Shown here: positions 63,897 to 64,000 of the stretch, piece after piece
How the letters are laid out: every line of letters begins with the position of its first letter
Numbering within the stretch: position 1 is the stretch's first letter
Assembly: GCF_027789125.1 (NCBI RefSeq)
Contig: NZ_JAQFVF010000044.1
Span: 1-64,000 of the forward strand
Direction of reading: 5' to 3'
Length of the DNA stretch: 64,000 bases
DNA from: Paenibacillus aestuarii
GTDB taxonomy: Bacteria > Bacillota > Bacilli > Paenibacillales > NBRC-103111
Notes under the pieces: generated by a model
What the model saw: the letters and a program-made list of their open reading frames with translations, nothing else
Told to the model about the DNA's origin: nothing
Databases searched by the model: none
Program-made: the position numbers and the translations under genes

Positions 63897-64000
63897 TCAA
63901 TCGTTTTTATAGATGATTTTACCGGGATTCAGCAGCCCTTTGGGGTCATTTGAACGCTTCTTGCGCTCCATACTGCCCACTTCGCCCCGGCCTCCGTTAT
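63897..64000 (-). CDS. C-terminus of an FAD-linked oxidase (partial)
   Basis: The last 33 codons only: the frame entering from the window edge ends with DPKGLLNPGKIIYKND and stop TGA at 63897-63899. That DPxxxLNPGK ending is the signature of FAD-oxidase C-terminal domains (GlcD, D-lactate dehydrogenase and relatives). The upstream part is outside the window. 49 bases before the permease start, so likely cotranscribed with it. Confidence 0.7.
   Translation of the reverse strand, partial: NGGRGEVGSMERKKRSNDPKGLLNPGKIIYKND

Overview
The window reads as chromosomal DNA of a spore-forming Gram-positive bacterium, most likely a Paenibacillus or close relative. Evidence: a spore-coat cotJABC operon, a clostridial/bacillar-type sufCDSUB operon, a YfkAB-type radical SAM protein, an HD-GYP pair, strong Shine-Dalgarno sequences (GGAGG cores) throughout, several TTG and GTG starts, and Rho-independent terminators after most units. 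This assignment rests on gene content only. I see no rRNA, tRNA, CRISPR array, phage block or transposase.

Left part (1-22 kb): cotJABC diverges from a secreted NlpC/P60 hydrolase. Then come a HAD phosphatase, an AI-2E-type permease, a CNNM/CBS membrane protein, YfkAB, an MMPL exporter, an HD-GYP protein, UppP and a YunD-like metallophosphatase. A plus-strand run carries a fused MoaD-MoaE, a MoeB-like E1 enzyme and a second HD-GYP protein. At 15.8-19.0 kb a tightly overlapping five-gene operon joins a small protein, an exported Ser-rich protein, a glutathionylspermidine-synthase-like ATP-grasp ligase, a membrane-anchored unknown and a DUF350 membrane protein. It resembles predicted peptide-ligase surface or envelope systems and is one of the two most interesting loci. 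Next are a lipoprotein NlpC/P60 hydrolase, a protein made of GAVAIG-type ten-residue repeats, and an Asp23/Gls24 protein.

Middle part (22-44 kb): the suf Fe-S operon with Fur-like boxes at its promoter; Dps; the methionine-salvage pair mtnK-mtnA; an AraC regulator with a Gfo/Idh/MocA oxidoreductase; a VanY-like lipoprotein carboxypeptidase; NamA; a polar amino-acid ABC importer; a YunC-like protein; a PAS-GGDEF-EAL protein; and small membrane or unknown proteins. GC-rich intergenic stretches here carry TAACGTTG/CAACGTTA palindromes.

Right part (44-57 kb): an OhrR-type regulator, then one long cell-wall amino-sugar salvage locus transcribed leftward: murR-like, murQ, ABC binding protein, two permeases, GNAT acetyltransferase, PIG-L-like protein, NamZ (DUF1343), BadF-type sugar kinase, NagZ and AnmK. 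NagZ and NamZ carry no signal peptide. The locus therefore looks built to import peptidoglycan saccharides by ABC transport, cleave them inside the cell, phosphorylate MurNAc or anhydro-MurNAc, and open MurNAc-6P with MurQ. That differs from the PTS-based arrangement of Bacillus subtilis.

Far right (57-64 kb): glcD-glcF glycolate/lactate-type oxidase genes with a divergent FadR-type regulator; a 700-base gene-free stretch with 100-base tandem repeats and shorter degenerate repeats; then a CodA-like deaminase, an SsuC/ThiX-like permease and the C-terminus of an FAD-linked oxidase cut by the window edge.
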